A stretch of DNA of 47,586 bases from Eubacterium sp. (GCA_017539165.1 JAFYHN010000038.1:1-47586), one strand, 5' to 3'. Positions 9,895-18,865 are shown, counted from the stretch's first letter. The notes: generated by a model from the letters alone, not told the origin. Program-made: numbers and translations.

Positions 9895-10761
9895 ATGTCA
9901 GCTTTATCAATGATATTTTCGTTACTGGAAAGTGATAATATAGCGAATTGGATCAATGAAAAAGGAATGTCGCTTTGTGACTATATGATCAAGATTGTAA
10001 TTGCAATCTTTCTATATATTATTTCCAGTAAGATAATGAAGAAGATCGTTTCTGTAGTTCAGGCAAGACTTGATAAGAGAAACGTTGATCAGATAGCAAG
10101 CCATTTTATTCTGAATATAATAAAGTACGGCATTCTGACATTTATCATCATCTCAATAATCACGCAGCTCAAGATAGTAGAAGTAACTTCTATAGCAGCC
10201 CTTGTTGCTTCGGCTGGTGTTGGTATATCACTTGCGATGCAAGGTGCGCTTTCAAACTTTGCCGGTGGAGTTCTGCTTCTTATTCTCAGACCTTTCAGAA
10301 AAGGCGACTATATTCTTATCCCTACAACAGAAGTAGAAGGGGTAGTAGAAGAGATTGAGATCTATTATACTACTGTAAGAACAATTCTTGGTGAAACAGT
10401 AAAAATCCCTAATTCTCAACTTACAAATAATTCCGTAGTTAATAGAAAAGGAAGCGATTATAAAGCACTTGTTGTTAATATAAACATTTCGTATAAATCG
10501 GATATAGATCTCGTTAAGAAGACTATACTGGAAATAGTATCCAACCAACAAAATGTTGCTAAAGATAACATTTCAGTATTTGTTGACGAGCTCTGTGAAA
10601 ATGGAATAAAACTAGGTGCATTTGTAATGGTTCCTGTATCAGAATATCTTAGAATTAAGCGAAATATAAACGAAGAGATAATACATGCATTCAGAAAAGA
10701 AGGTATTGAGATACCTTATAATCAACTAGATGTACACGTTATTAATAGCAACAAACAATAA
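9895..10761 (+). CDS. Small-conductance mechanosensitive channel, MscS family
   Basis: A 288-residue inner-membrane channel that would release solutes on hypo-osmotic shock. Hydrophobic helices lie at about 28-47, 70-92 and 94-125. The third matches the pore helix TM3 in its Ala/Gly pattern (ALVASAGVGISLAMQGALSNFAGG). The MscS beta domain follows (FRKGDYILI, then VKIPNSQLTNNSVVN), then the mixed alpha/beta cytoplasmic domain ending in PYNQLDVHV. The size equals that of E. coli MscS. The ATG follows GAGAGGGGG. It lies 57 bases after the ABC operon, so it may be cotranscribed or separate; no terminator is obvious. Confidence 0.92.
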   Translation: MSALSMIFSLLESDNIANWINEKGMSLCDYMIKIVIAIFLYIISSKIMKKIVSVVQARLDKRNVDQIASHFILNIIKYGILTFIIISIITQLKIVEVTSIAALVASAGVGISLAMQGALSNFAGGVLLLILRPFRKGDYILIPTTEVEGVVEEIEIYYTTVRTILGETVKIPNSQLTNNSVVNRKGSDYKALVVNINISYKSDIDLVKKTILEIVSNQQNVAKDNISVFVDELCENGIKLGAFVMVPVSEYLRIKRNINEEIIHAFRKEGIEIPYNQLDVHVINSNKQ

Positions 10762-10792
10762 AATCATCTAATGATTTATAAACTATGATCAT

Positions 10793-11686
10793 ATGAAAAA
10801 CCTTACTTTAAACCAATATCTACGCAAAAGATTTGGTCAGAAAATCTATAAAATAGCGATAAATGGCGGCTTTACATGCCCAAATAGAGACGGAACGCTT
10901 GGAACTAAAGGCTGTATATTTTGTTCAGGATACGGTTCTGGAGATTTTACAGAACACGACTTACTTAGTGTTAAAGATCAGATAGAACTCGGGAAAAACA
11001 GAGTATCATCAAAAATGCCTTCAAATGTAGATGTTAGCAAGAATAAGTATATTGCTTACTTTCAGGCATTTACAAATACATATGCTCCTGTAGACCGTCT
11101 CAGATCTTTATATACCGAAGCTATAGAACATCCTGACATCGTAGCCCTATCTATCGGCACGAGACCTGATTGCCTTCCAGAAGAAATCCTCGATCTACTT
11201 GAAGAATTAAATAAAATAAAAACCATCTGGATTGAACTTGGCCTTCAGACAATACATGAAGACACTGCCAAGTACATCAGAAGAGGGTATAAGCTCGAAA
11301 TATACGATAACGCCGTAAAAGAACTACGCAAAAGAAACATCGAAGTTATAACCCATGTAATCCTAGGACTACCAGGCGAATCCAGAGAAAAAATGCTTGA
11401 AACTGTCAAATATGTCGGACAAAGCGGAGTCCAGGGAATTAAACTTCAACTTTTACACGTTATAAAAGGAACAGACCTTGAAAAAGATTATCTGAACGGG
11501 TTATTCGAATGTTTAACCATGGATGAATACGTTGATCTGATATATGACTGTATACAAGTATTGCCAGATGACATCGTCATACACAGAATGACAGGCGATG
11601 GCGCCAAGAAAACACTTGTAGCTCCATTATGGAGTGCAGACAAAAAAAGAGTTTTAAATGCACTGAATAAAAAATTGGATCTATGA
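10793..11686 (+). CDS. Radical SAM protein, TIGR01212 family (YtqA/YhcC-like)
   Basis: A 297-residue protein. The N-terminal motif at about residues 26-44 holds three cysteines in the spacing C-x14-C-x2-C (FTCPNRDG ... KGCIFCSG), which is the TIGR01212 variant of the radical SAM cluster site. The remainder shows the YhcC/YtqA pattern (SIGTRPDCLP, WIELGLQTIHEDT, HVILGLPGE, VIHRMTGDGAKKTLVAPLWS). The molecular substrate of this family is poorly defined, so none is assigned. There is no good Shine-Dalgarno before the ATG at 10793. The gene ends about 130 bases before a strong terminator hairpin at 11815. Confidence 0.88.
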   Translation: MKNLTLNQYLRKRFGQKIYKIAINGGFTCPNRDGTLGTKGCIFCSGYGSGDFTEHDLLSVKDQIELGKNRVSSKMPSNVDVSKNKYIAYFQAFTNTYAPVDRLRSLYTEAIEHPDIVALSIGTRPDCLPEEILDLLEELNKIKTIWIELGLQTIHEDTAKYIRRGYKLEIYDNAVKELRKRNIEVITHVILGLPGESREKMLETVKYVGQSGVQGIKLQLLHVIKGTDLEKDYLNGLFECLTMDEYVDLIYDCIQVLPDDIVIHRMTGDGAKKTLVAPLWSADKKRVLNALNKKLDL

Positions 11687-11797
11687 TTTTTTTGTAACTA
11701 TATAATTATGTAAATAACCTTGATATTATGCCAATTTCAAAGGGAGAATAGCACTACATAAATACATATATTTATTCGTGAAACCATAGTTTAGCGA

Positions 11798-11970
11798 AAA
11801 TATAGCATTGTAACAATAAAGAAGAAGTGGTTTGTGGACGCTTGCGTACTAAATAACCGCTTCTTCTTTATTTTAACAAGGGCGTCAGCCCGTTATCGCC
11901 AATCAAAAGGCAAACTTGTTTGCCGACACACAACTTGTTGGGTGGATTGGCGATTAGCAATGCTATATTT
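11798..11970. repeat. Nested inverted-repeat element with 13-bp perfect ends
   Basis: The region 11687-12049 has no gene. Its core is bounded by perfect 13-bp inverted ends (AAATATAGCATTG at 11798-11810 and CAATGCTATATTT at 11958-11970). Inside are an 18-bp terminator-like stem (11815-11872), a GGGC/GCCC hairpin (11880-11891) and a cloverleaf. In the cloverleaf a 10-bp stem (ATCGCCAATC 11895-11904 with GATTGGCGAT 11945-11954) encloses two hairpins, at 11909-11924 and 11931-11940. A further hairpin lies outside, at 11974-11997. GCGATTAGCAA recurs at 11950 and 12003. It could be a small non-autonomous mobile element, a structured RNA, or stacked terminators between convergent genes. Confidence 0.5.
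11815..11880 (+). terminator. Rho-independent terminator after the radical SAM gene
   Basis: An 18-bp stem, AATAAAGAAGAAGTGGTT (11815-11832) paired with AACCGCTTCTTCTTTATT (11855-11872) with one G-U pair, a 22-base loop, then TTTTAAC. It lies between the end of the plus-strand operon and the minus-strand Uma2 genes. The U-tract is short, and the stem could also stop minus-strand transcripts. Confidence 0.6.
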
Positions 11971-12049
11971 ATTCTGTCTGGCAACTTTAGTTGACAGGTT
12001 CAGCGATTAGCAAGGCTTATTTTTCGCAAAATCATTATAATTTTATTCT

Positions 12050-12718
12050 TTACTCATAATCCAACTCCAAATCTCCCAATAAAACTTTGCATTCATCATT
12101 CCATATACCTACAGGAACTTCCTCATTAAAGTTATATAGAATTTCTTCATCTGTATTATCGATAAATTTATGTACTATAGTTTTCCTATCTTCAGGTACA
12201 ATTACCCAATATTCTTGTACACCTGCAGCTTTATATTTTCTCTTTTTTACGATTAAATCCATCATAAAATTACTCGGTGATAAAACTTCTACAACGAGAT
12301 CCGGTGCACCATATACTAGCTTATTATTTTTCAGTTTATCCTTATTACATACAATTATTACATCTGGCTGTACAACTGTTTTATCATCTTTATCCAACTG
12401 AACATCTACAGGTGAAATAAACGTTTTACATGGGCCTTTATTTGACATAATATGATTAAAAAAGGAATTAAAAACATAACCAGTTATTTCCTGATGAAGT
12501 AATGTTGGAGCTGCCATATTATAGAATCTACCATCAATTAATTCAATTCTTGTACCTTCTGGTAATTTTATATAATCATCTATATTTTTATTTAATAAAT
12601 CATTTGGATTTATTAAATTATAATTATATTGAGCAGCTTCTTCATGAAATTCATCAGGTAAATCAATCTCGCCTTTTATAATTTTTGCAATATCTTTATA
12701 AGTAATGTCTTTATCCAT
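12050..12718 (-). CDS. Uma2-family (DUF820) putative endonuclease
   Basis: A 222-residue protein. Residues about 45-205 match the Uma2/DUF820 restriction-endonuclease-like fold. The entry motif is RIELIDGRFYNM, followed by PVDVQLD, then VVQPDVIIVC (catalytic Asp), then APDLVVEVLSPSN (catalytic Glu), then a K-x-x-x-Y-x-x-x-G-V-x-EYW block. All PD-(D/E)XK core positions are present, so it could be an active nuclease. The biological role of this family is not settled. It follows a second Uma2 gene after 15 bases on the same strand. The two share the C-terminal fold, but this one lacks a recognisable helix-turn-helix. Confidence 0.85.
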   Translation of the reverse strand: MDKDITYKDIAKIIKGEIDLPDEFHEEAAQYNYNLINPNDLLNKNIDDYIKLPEGTRIELIDGRFYNMAAPTLLHQEITGYVFNSFFNHIMSNKGPCKTFISPVDVQLDKDDKTVVQPDVIIVCNKDKLKNNKLVYGAPDLVVEVLSPSNFMMDLIVKKRKYKAAGVQEYWVIVPEDRKTIVHKFIDNTDEEILYNFNEEVPVGIWNDECKVLLGDLELDYE

Positions 12719-12733
12719 CAGAACACCCGCTTT

Positions 12734-13663
12734 CTAAATATCTTCCAAAATCCCCTCAATATATTCTTTAATCTCTTTAAAATCTATCTCAAGTTTACCT
12801 CCGTATATATCTACAGGAACTATATCTTCCATGGAATAAATCATTATTTCTCCATCATTTTCAAAATAATGCTTGATTATCTTGTTATGATCATAATCTA
12901 CAACCCAATATTCACGAACTCCACAGATTCTATATTTATGTAACTTATCGTACATTTCGTATTTTCTATTCGAATTAGACAAAACTTCAACAACAAAATC
13001 AGGAGCTCCGTTTATTGTTTTTAACCCCTTGATTTTGTCCTTATCACACACGATTAATACGTCAGGTTCAAATACAGTTTTATCGCTTCCGTCTTCTTTA
13101 TATTCCAATCTGACATCTATAGGTGAAATAAACGGAATACATTTGCCCTTATTAGCATTGATAAAGTTTCTACATATTCTAAATACCTCACCAGTTATGA
13201 TCTGATGAATCGCATTCGGCGTGCACATACGGATAAGCTTTCCATCGAGCACTTCAACACGAACTCCATCAGGAAGCTGCAACTGATTATAATCATTATA
13301 TGTATACCCTGACTGAGTATAGATTTCACCCGAAAACATACCGGCAGCTCCGGTGTCAATCGCTGAACTACCTTTACTGTAAACAGCTTCATATTGATGC
13401 TTTTCAGCTACAACATCGGCATTTTCATCAGCTTGAATATTCACTGCATATAACTCCGGCCTGGCTTTAGCTTTTAACGACTGACAGTCATAATATGCAA
13501 ATACCTTCGATAAGCTCTCCAACGTAGCAAATCTAGGTTTTTTAACTATTCCACCAAATATCTTCTGCACCGTACTTATCGGTATTCCAGACTTCGCAGA
13601 TATATCCGCATAAGTCAGACCATACTCATCAATAAACCTTTTCATCTCTTCTACCGTATACAT
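12734..13663 (-). CDS. Uma2-family (DUF820) protein with N-terminal Cro/XRE-type HTH
   Basis: A 309-residue protein. Residues about 1-60 form a helix-turn-helix of Cro/XRE type (DEYGLTYADISAKSGIPIST, then LESLSKVFAYY). A linker at about 65-115 leads to a Uma2 PD-(D/E)XK domain at about 125-300: VRVEVLDGKLIRM, SPIDVRLE, VFEPDVLIVC, APDFVVEVLSNSN, CGVREYWVVD. The HTH suggests that it binds DNA and may regulate its own promoter, which has two 13-14 bp direct repeats just downstream of the -10 box. The start at 13663 follows GAAGGAGGAAC. It forms a two-gene unit with the second Uma2 gene and is divergent from a tyrosine recombinase gene. Confidence 0.85.
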   Translation of the reverse strand: MYTVEEMKRFIDEYGLTYADISAKSGIPISTVQKIFGGIVKKPRFATLESLSKVFAYYDCQSLKAKARPELYAVNIQADENADVVAEKHQYEAVYSKGSSAIDTGAAGMFSGEIYTQSGYTYNDYNQLQLPDGVRVEVLDGKLIRMCTPNAIHQIITGEVFRICRNFINANKGKCIPFISPIDVRLEYKEDGSDKTVFEPDVLIVCDKDKIKGLKTINGAPDFVVEVLSNSNRKYEMYDKLHKYRICGVREYWVVDYDHNKIIKHYFENDGEIMIYSMEDIVPVDIYGGKLEIDFKEIKEYIEGILEDI

Positions 13664-13677
13664 ATAGTTCCTCCTTC

Positions 13678-13739
13678 CTTAGATGGTTTCCATGTTTCTT
13701 AGATGTTTCCATTATATATCAATAATATATCCATTTCAA
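13678..13739 (-). promoter_or_regulatory. Promoter and direct-repeat operator of the Uma2 pair
   Basis: On the minus strand, TTGAAA (13734-13739), a 17-base spacer and a perfect TATAAT (13711-13716) lie upstream of the HTH-Uma2 gene. Between the -10 box and the start codon are two direct repeats, CTTAGATGGTTTCC (13678-13691) and CTTAGATGTTTCC (13698-13710) on the plus strand, 20 bases apart and so on the same helix face. Autoregulation by the HTH protein is inferred. Confidence 0.6.
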
Positions 13740-13746
13740 CACTGAG

Positions 13747-13775
13747 TTGACGCATCCATAGCAAAATGCTATATT
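13747..13775 (+). promoter_or_regulatory. Promoter of the tyrosine recombinase gene
   Basis: TTGACG (13747-13752), a 17-base spacer and TATATT (13770-13775), with TG one base before the -10 box (extended -10). The inverted repeat ATAGCA-AAA-TGCTAT (13758-13772) overlaps the spacer and the -10 box and may be an operator. Confidence 0.55.
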
Positions 13776-13824
13776 AATCTATATGTTATGTAAATCAAAA
13801 ATACTATTTTGAGGTTATATTCAA

Positions 13825-14871
13825 ATGTCTGAATCATATTCAAAACAGCTTTCAAAAAAATACATTCTCGAACTTCGTTCGATACTTTCGGAGCTTCCTC
13901 CGTACGTTAAAGATTTCATGCGTTCTATTGAAACAACCACTCAGCCACGTACGCGAATTGGATATGCTCACGATATCAAGTATTTTATCGAATTCCTACA
14001 GGCTGAAAATCCCTTTCTAAAGAATAAGCAGCTTCATGAGATTTCCTGTGATGATCTGAACAAGTTAACTGCCAGAGATATCGAGGAATACATGGATTAT
14101 CTGTCTTATTATGTTCGTGACGGACGTGAATATACCAACGACAACGCATCTAAGAAGAGAAAACTCGTCGGTATACGCAAGTTCTTTTCTTATCTTTATA
14201 TAAATGATATGATCTCGCAAAATGTTACCGAGAAAGTCAAAACTCCTAAAATCAAAGAGAAAGCCATAGTTCGTATGGAGGCAAATGAAACTGCCGATTT
14301 TCTCGATACAGTAGAATATGGAAATAATCTGACAAAACGTCAGCAGAAATTCCAGCAGCGAGACAAAGTTCGTGATCTAGCACTGCTTACTCTCATGCTC
14401 AGTACAGGACTCAGAGTTTCCGAGACAGTTGGACTGAATATCGATGATGTTGATTTTGATAATTCAAGAGTTAAAGTAACTCGAAAAGGTGGTAATGAAG
14501 CATTTGTATACTTCTCTGATGAAGCTACAGAATATATTCAGAATTACCTGAAAGAGAGAAAATCTATAGTAGCTGTTGAAGGGCATGAAAATGCACTCTT
14601 CCTCTCCTCTCACAGAAAACGCATTTCTGTAAGAACTGTAGAGAATATGGTAAAAAAATACGCAGCGGCTTCTACTCCGCTCAAAAAAATAACTCCGCAT
14701 AAACTGCGGAGTACTTATGGTACAGCTTTATATCAGGAAACGGGTGATATCTATCTCGTTGCAGACGTATTAGGACACAAAGATGTAAATACAACCCGTA
14801 AACACTATGCTGATATCGAGCAGGAAAGAAAACGAAATGCACGAAACAAAGTAAAGCTTCGTGAAGATTAA
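13825..14871 (+). CDS. Tyrosine recombinase (XerC/XerD-like integrase)
   Basis: A 348-residue site-specific recombinase. Residues about 25-135 are the SAM-like core-binding domain. Residues about 155-345 are the catalytic domain, with the Arg in TGLRVSETVGL, the Lys in VTRKGGNE, the HKLR box near 291-294, the second His in LGHKDVNTT and the nucleophile Tyr in RKHYADI. The full catalytic set is intact. It is longer than classical XerC/D (about 300) mainly in the N-terminal domain. The start at 13825 follows GAGG. It ends one base before the convergent proB stop. It could be a chromosome-dimer Xer enzyme or an element integrase. No convincing dif site or attachment pair was found nearby, so I do not name it. 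Confidence 0.88.
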   Translation: MSESYSKQLSKKYILELRSILSELPPYVKDFMRSIETTTQPRTRIGYAHDIKYFIEFLQAENPFLKNKQLHEISCDDLNKLTARDIEEYMDYLSYYVRDGREYTNDNASKKRKLVGIRKFFSYLYINDMISQNVTEKVKTPKIKEKAIVRMEANETADFLDTVEYGNNLTKRQQKFQQRDKVRDLALLTLMLSTGLRVSETVGLNIDDVDFDNSRVKVTRKGGNEAFVYFSDEATEYIQNYLKERKSIVAVEGHENALFLSSHRKRISVRTVENMVKKYAAASTPLKKITPHKLRSTYGTALYQETGDIYLVADVLGHKDVNTTRKHYADIEQERKRNARNKVKLRED

Positions 14872-14872
14872 G

Positions 14873-15742
14873 TTATCTTTCCAGATATTTCTTATTCTTT
14901 ATAAAATCTAGCAGATCAAAGTCTGTATTTGATGAATCTCGTGTAAAGATGCTTCCAACATCTTCACCATCCATAAGTCTATGAATGATGTCCATATTAG
15001 AGGAATCAAGTATGGCTACATCTGCGCCTGCATGACATGCAATCTGTGCTGCAGCAATCTTAGTGTACATTCCACCTGTTCCATAACTTGAAACAGTACC
15101 CTTGGCCATATCTTTCAGAGAATCATCTATCTTATCTATTACTGAAAGTCTCTTAGCTCTAGGATTCTTTCTTGGATCATCTGTGTAGAATCCATCTATA
15201 TCTGTCAGAAGGATAAGCATATCTGCTCCTATAAGAGTGGAAACAATAGCTGACAGTGTATCGTTATCACCAAACTCAATCTCTTCTGTAGCAACTGTAT
15301 CGTTCTCATTAACAATAGGAATAACATCGAGATCAAGAAGCTGTTTTAATGTATTCTGCGCATTCTTACGTCTTTCATCATTTGTTATAACGTCAAATGT
15401 CAGAAGAACCTGAGCAGCCTTATGATTGTACTCCATGAAAAGCTTCTGATAAAGCATCATTAGTTCTCCCTGACCAAGAGCTGCACAAGCCTGTATCATA
15501 GAAAGAACTTCAGGTTTCTTAGCAAGTCCAAGAACCTTTCTTCCAACTGATATAGCACCTGATGAAACAAGTACAACATCCTTCCCCATGTTCTTGATAT
15601 CACTTATAATTCTGATCATTCGCTCAACTTTGACCAGATCAAGTTCTCCGGTTTCCTGATGAACAAGTGATGATGAACCGACCTTAATGACGATTCTTTT
15701 CTTAAATCTCAAAGTTTCTCTAATGTTAATATTCATATCCAT
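14873..15742 (-). CDS. proB: Glutamate 5-kinase, short form without PUA domain
   Basis: ProB phosphorylates glutamate as the first step of proline synthesis. The amino-acid kinase motifs are present: IVIKVGSSSL near the N-terminus, VLVSSGAISVG, VNENDTV, FGDNDTLSAIV, LILLTDIDGFYT and GTGGMYTKIAAA. The C-terminal PUA domain found in long ProB proteins is absent, giving about 289 residues. I place the start at the ATG at 15742, after AAGGTGG (15754-15760). A GTG at 15778 would add 12 residues but has no Shine-Dalgarno and falls at the predicted transcription start. No proA is adjacent in this window. Confidence 0.92.
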   Translation of the reverse strand: MDMNINIRETLRFKKRIVIKVGSSSLVHQETGELDLVKVERMIRIISDIKNMGKDVVLVSSGAISVGRKVLGLAKKPEVLSMIQACAALGQGELMMLYQKLFMEYNHKAAQVLLTFDVITNDERRKNAQNTLKQLLDLDVIPIVNENDTVATEEIEFGDNDTLSAIVSTLIGADMLILLTDIDGFYTDDPRKNPRAKRLSVIDKIDDSLKDMAKGTVSSYGTGGMYTKIAAAQIACHAGADVAILDSSNMDIIHRLMDGEDVGSIFTRDSSNTDFDLLDFIKNKKYLER

Positions 15743-15787
15743 TTCTATCTTTACCACCTTATGTAGTGAACTAATCACAGCTAACTA

Positions 15788-15816
15788 AAAATACACTTTT
15801 GAACTCATCTTGTCAA
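15788..15816 (-). promoter_or_regulatory. Promoter of proB
   Basis: On the minus strand TTGACA (15811-15816), a 17-base spacer and TATTTT (15788-15793). Transcription would begin near 15780, just upstream of the proB start at 15742, which supports the shorter ProB reading. Confidence 0.55.
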
Positions 15817-15818
15817 GT

Positions 15819-17537
15819 CTACATATATTTAGAGGTTTCAAAATTCTTGTAGCATTCTATCAGATCTTCAATCAGATAATCGCTGAGAGCCTCAGCTGAT
15901 TTGATTCCATCGGCCGCCGCAGAAGTTATTCCACCGGCATATCCGGCTCCTTCTCCAGCAGGAATAATGCCTGGAAAGTTATCCGTCATCATATCATTTC
16001 CACGAATGATACGAAGCGGTGAACTAGTTCTCGACTCGACAGCAGACATTATAGTAGAAGGATCATCAAAACCTTTAATCCTCTTGCCAAATGCGGGCAT
16101 AGCTTCAATTATTGAATCAATTATATAATCAGGAAATACATTCCTTAGATTTCCTTTTACATAGGATCCCTTCATATCAGGAACAACTGTTTCTGAAGGC
16201 TCATCATTTCCGTTAAGCTCTCCAAGAGATTCAACCGGAATCTTTCCAGATCCTTCACGAAAAGCCGCCTGTTCAAGTTTCTTCTGGAACTTCATTCCTG
16301 CAAAAAGGTCATCTGAACCAAAATCTTCCGGGTCAACACCAACAACTATAGCAGAATTTGAATTTCTTCCATCTCTTCCACTGTAACTCATTCCATTTAT
16401 TACAGTTCCACCATCTTCTGATGAAGAATTAACTACATAACCACCGGGGCACATACAAAATGAAAAAACAGCTCTGTCATTCGTCGTATGATAAGTCAAC
16501 TTGTAATCAGCTGTTGGTAGTGAATCACCATACTTTAATCTGTAATCTTCACCGTACATCGCCTTATTGATCACTTCTACAGGATGTTCAACACGAACTC
16601 CAACAGCAAAAGCTTTAGGTTCCATTGAGAATCCTACATTGTTAAGCATCTCATAAGTATCTCTTGAACTATGACCTATAGCAAGAATTACTGAATGCGT
16701 CTTTATTGTATATTCTTCATCCGGCCCTTCGATTATAAGTTCATATATCGGCAGTTCAGATTCATAACCAAACGTATTAATAACCGTCTCATGGACTATA
16801 TTTTTTACTTTATGTCCAAATCGTACTTCACCACCGTATTTCTCAATGTCTTTTCTCATATTTACAAGGATACTTCTTAAAACATCCGTGCCTATATGAG
16901 GCTTAGATTTATAAAGAATCTCGGGTGATGCTCCGTACTTTACAAAAGTCTCTAAAACTTCTTTAAAATATCCACCCTTATCTTTATTGCCTGTATTAAG
17001 CTTACCGTCTGAAAATGTTCCAGCTCCGCCTTCACCAAAACAAACGTTACTTTCGGAATTTACAGATACATTATCATCAGTATTTGACCAGAAACTTTCA
17101 ACATCTTTCGTACGCTCTTCTACCACTTTACCACGTTCAAGAACTATCGGTTTAAAACCAGCAAGTGCAAGTTTAACCGCAGCATGATAACCAGCAGGAC
17201 CTGATCCTACAATAACAGGTCTAAACTCCTGAGCAATATCTATAAACTCTCTAAGTTCAGTGTTAATGATATGAGGAAACTCATATTTCTTAACATTAGT
17301 TAACATAACATTTTTATTGTGTACTTTATTGGCTTTTTTTATGATTTCATCTTCAAAATCAGATTCAACAAGTACATTTACAACATAATGTATATCATCA
17401 TGCTTTCTGCTATCTAAAGATTCCTTCTGAATCGAAATAGATTTAATAGCGTAGTTGTAAAGCTTCTTTTTAACTTTAACTTCTAGCTGTTCCTTCGTAT
17501 AACCAGGATTAAGTTTTAAATCTCTGAGTAGAATCAT
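15819..17537 (-). CDS. FAD-dependent dehydrogenase, COG2509 type
   Basis: A 572-residue flavoprotein. An N-terminal region of about 95 residues precedes the dinucleotide-binding motif (PVIVGSGPAGYHAAVKLA, near 108-125), followed by LERGKVVEERTKDVE. The conserved block CFGEGGAGTFSDGKLNTG is typical of the COG2509 uncharacterised FAD-dependent dehydrogenases. SFCMCPGGYVVNSSSE and the C-terminal GAGYAGGITSAAADGIKSAE agree. The physiological substrate is unknown. It is the last gene of a minus-strand run with ybeY, a DUF3048 lipoprotein and a second flavoprotein gene, 26 bases downstream of the latter. The proB promoter lies directly after its stop. Confidence 0.85.
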   Translation of the reverse strand: MILLRDLKLNPGYTKEQLEVKVKKKLYNYAIKSISIQKESLDSRKHDDIHYVVNVLVESDFEDEIIKKANKVHNKNVMLTNVKKYEFPHIINTELREFIDIAQEFRPVIVGSGPAGYHAAVKLALAGFKPIVLERGKVVEERTKDVESFWSNTDDNVSVNSESNVCFGEGGAGTFSDGKLNTGNKDKGGYFKEVLETFVKYGASPEILYKSKPHIGTDVLRSILVNMRKDIEKYGGEVRFGHKVKNIVHETVINTFGYESELPIYELIIEGPDEEYTIKTHSVILAIGHSSRDTYEMLNNVGFSMEPKAFAVGVRVEHPVEVINKAMYGEDYRLKYGDSLPTADYKLTYHTTNDRAVFSFCMCPGGYVVNSSSEDGGTVINGMSYSGRDGRNSNSAIVVGVDPEDFGSDDLFAGMKFQKKLEQAAFREGSGKIPVESLGELNGNDEPSETVVPDMKGSYVKGNLRNVFPDYIIDSIIEAMPAFGKRIKGFDDPSTIMSAVESRTSSPLRIIRGNDMMTDNFPGIIPAGEGAGYAGGITSAAADGIKSAEALSDYLIEDLIECYKNFETSKYM

Positions 17538-17563
17538 TTTTTCACCATTTTTCAGATTGTATA

Positions 17564-18865
17564 TTATCGCGGGACTGAATTGCCTGCCAGATATCCGGAT
17601 ATAAAAGCATATGTAAGGTTATATCCTCCACAACGACCGATTACATCAGTCACTTCTCCTGCTGCGTACATGTTATCTCCAATTGAGAAATCAGAACTCA
17701 GCTGCATCGTCTCAGGATCTATAACATCCGTAATTATCCCACCCGCTGAAGCCTGAGAAGTATCGAATCCACACCTGCTCTTAACCGTAAGTCTCCAGTT
17801 TGTAATCTCTTCAAATATACCAAGTATTCCTGTTTCTGTAATATCCTTAAGCTTAAATGCCTTCTCCGCCTGACTCGTACCATAAAACTTATTTATAAAG
17901 TAAATGCATAGCTTGTCATTCAGATATCCGTTTAAGAACGCTACAAGCGATTTCTCTGGATACAGTGCTTTTATCATATTGAAATGTTCAACGAATTCTT
18001 CAGAAGTGGTCTGTGGAAGTGCATTTATATAGACTGGCATCCCCGTATTCATGTAATATGACATATTAAATGTCACAATACCGCTTATGCCTTTATCAGT
18101 TATCTGAAGCTCTCCGGATTCATTGATTCCATTAACTGACATGTTGACTCTCGTTCTGACACCCGTAAGAGCGCTCACATCCTCTTCTACTATTACAGGG
18201 CATAAGGAATCAACAAATTCATTAAAAGGGATTCCTGCGCCATGTAGAAGGCTGACAAGTGTATCCCTATCAATGGCACCAAGTTTTTTCTGAGACAGAC
18301 CGCCAGTAGCGATGATAACACTTCTAGCGTATACATCTGCATCCTGTTCCTGATTATCAAATGAAAGCGTGCCACTTATCCTGTATATTGATTTATAATT
18401 TGCGCCCTTCTCTGTGATTTCGTTATCAGCATCATAAAGTCCAATCTTCTTTACTGTAAATCTGCTGACAAAATCAGTATTATTCAGTTTAGCAGCATCC
18501 AGAAGCGACCATACGACTGATGAAGCCTGAAGACTTGCTGGATAGACATATCCTTTTTTTACTGTCGTTTTAACACCAAGCTTCTCAAAATAATCTATCA
18601 CGAATTTGCGTGGACGCCTACCTGTTCTTTCATAGACACTGTCATAAACTTTCTCTACAAATTCATTTCCATAATAATCCGTATCATTCCAGGAATCGTT
18701 AGTCAGATTACAACGTCCGTTTCCTGTAGCATATAGTTTCATTCCAGGCTTTTTATTTTTATCCACTACAACCGAAGAAAGCCCCCTTCGGGAGCTTTCA
18801 ATGGCGGCAACCAGTCCAGATGCACCGGCGCCAATTATACAAACGTCATATATTTTGTCGTACAT
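17564..18865 (-). CDS. NAD(P)/FAD-dependent oxidoreductase, HI0933/YhiN/BaiN-like family
   Basis: A 433-residue flavoprotein. It has the FAD site CIIGAGASGLVAAIESSRRG at about 9-28, an acidic strand end VVVDKN, then the family-specific KLYATGNGRCNLTN. A second nucleotide-contact region (ARSVIIATGGLSQKK) and the C-terminal GEVTDVIGRCGGYNLTYAFISG complete the pattern. Members are annotated as putative flavoproteins or, in bile-acid degraders, BaiN; nothing here shows bile-acid metabolism, so the specific name is withheld. It starts 9 bases after the DUF3048 lipoprotein stop. Confidence 0.85.
   Translation of the reverse strand: MYDKIYDVCIIGAGASGLVAAIESSRRGLSSVVVDKNKKPGMKLYATGNGRCNLTNDSWNDTDYYGNEFVEKVYDSVYERTGRRPRKFVIDYFEKLGVKTTVKKGYVYPASLQASSVVWSLLDAAKLNNTDFVSRFTVKKIGLYDADNEITEKGANYKSIYRISGTLSFDNQEQDADVYARSVIIATGGLSQKKLGAIDRDTLVSLLHGAGIPFNEFVDSLCPVIVEEDVSALTGVRTRVNMSVNGINESGELQITDKGISGIVTFNMSYYMNTGMPVYINALPQTTSEEFVEHFNMIKALYPEKSLVAFLNGYLNDKLCIYFINKFYGTSQAEKAFKLKDITETGILGIFEEITNWRLTVKSRCGFDTSQASAGGIITDVIDPETMQLSSDFSIGDNMYAAGEVTDVIGRCGGYNLTYAFISGYLAGNSVPR

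Noticed and set aside
11691-13800. TTATGTAAAT present on both sides of the Uma2 region (about 11707 and 13785), suggestive of attachment sites or a dif site near the recombinase.
   Set aside because: Only 10 AT-rich bases match, the left half-sites do not resemble a Firmicutes dif site, and such a repeat is expected by chance in this composition.
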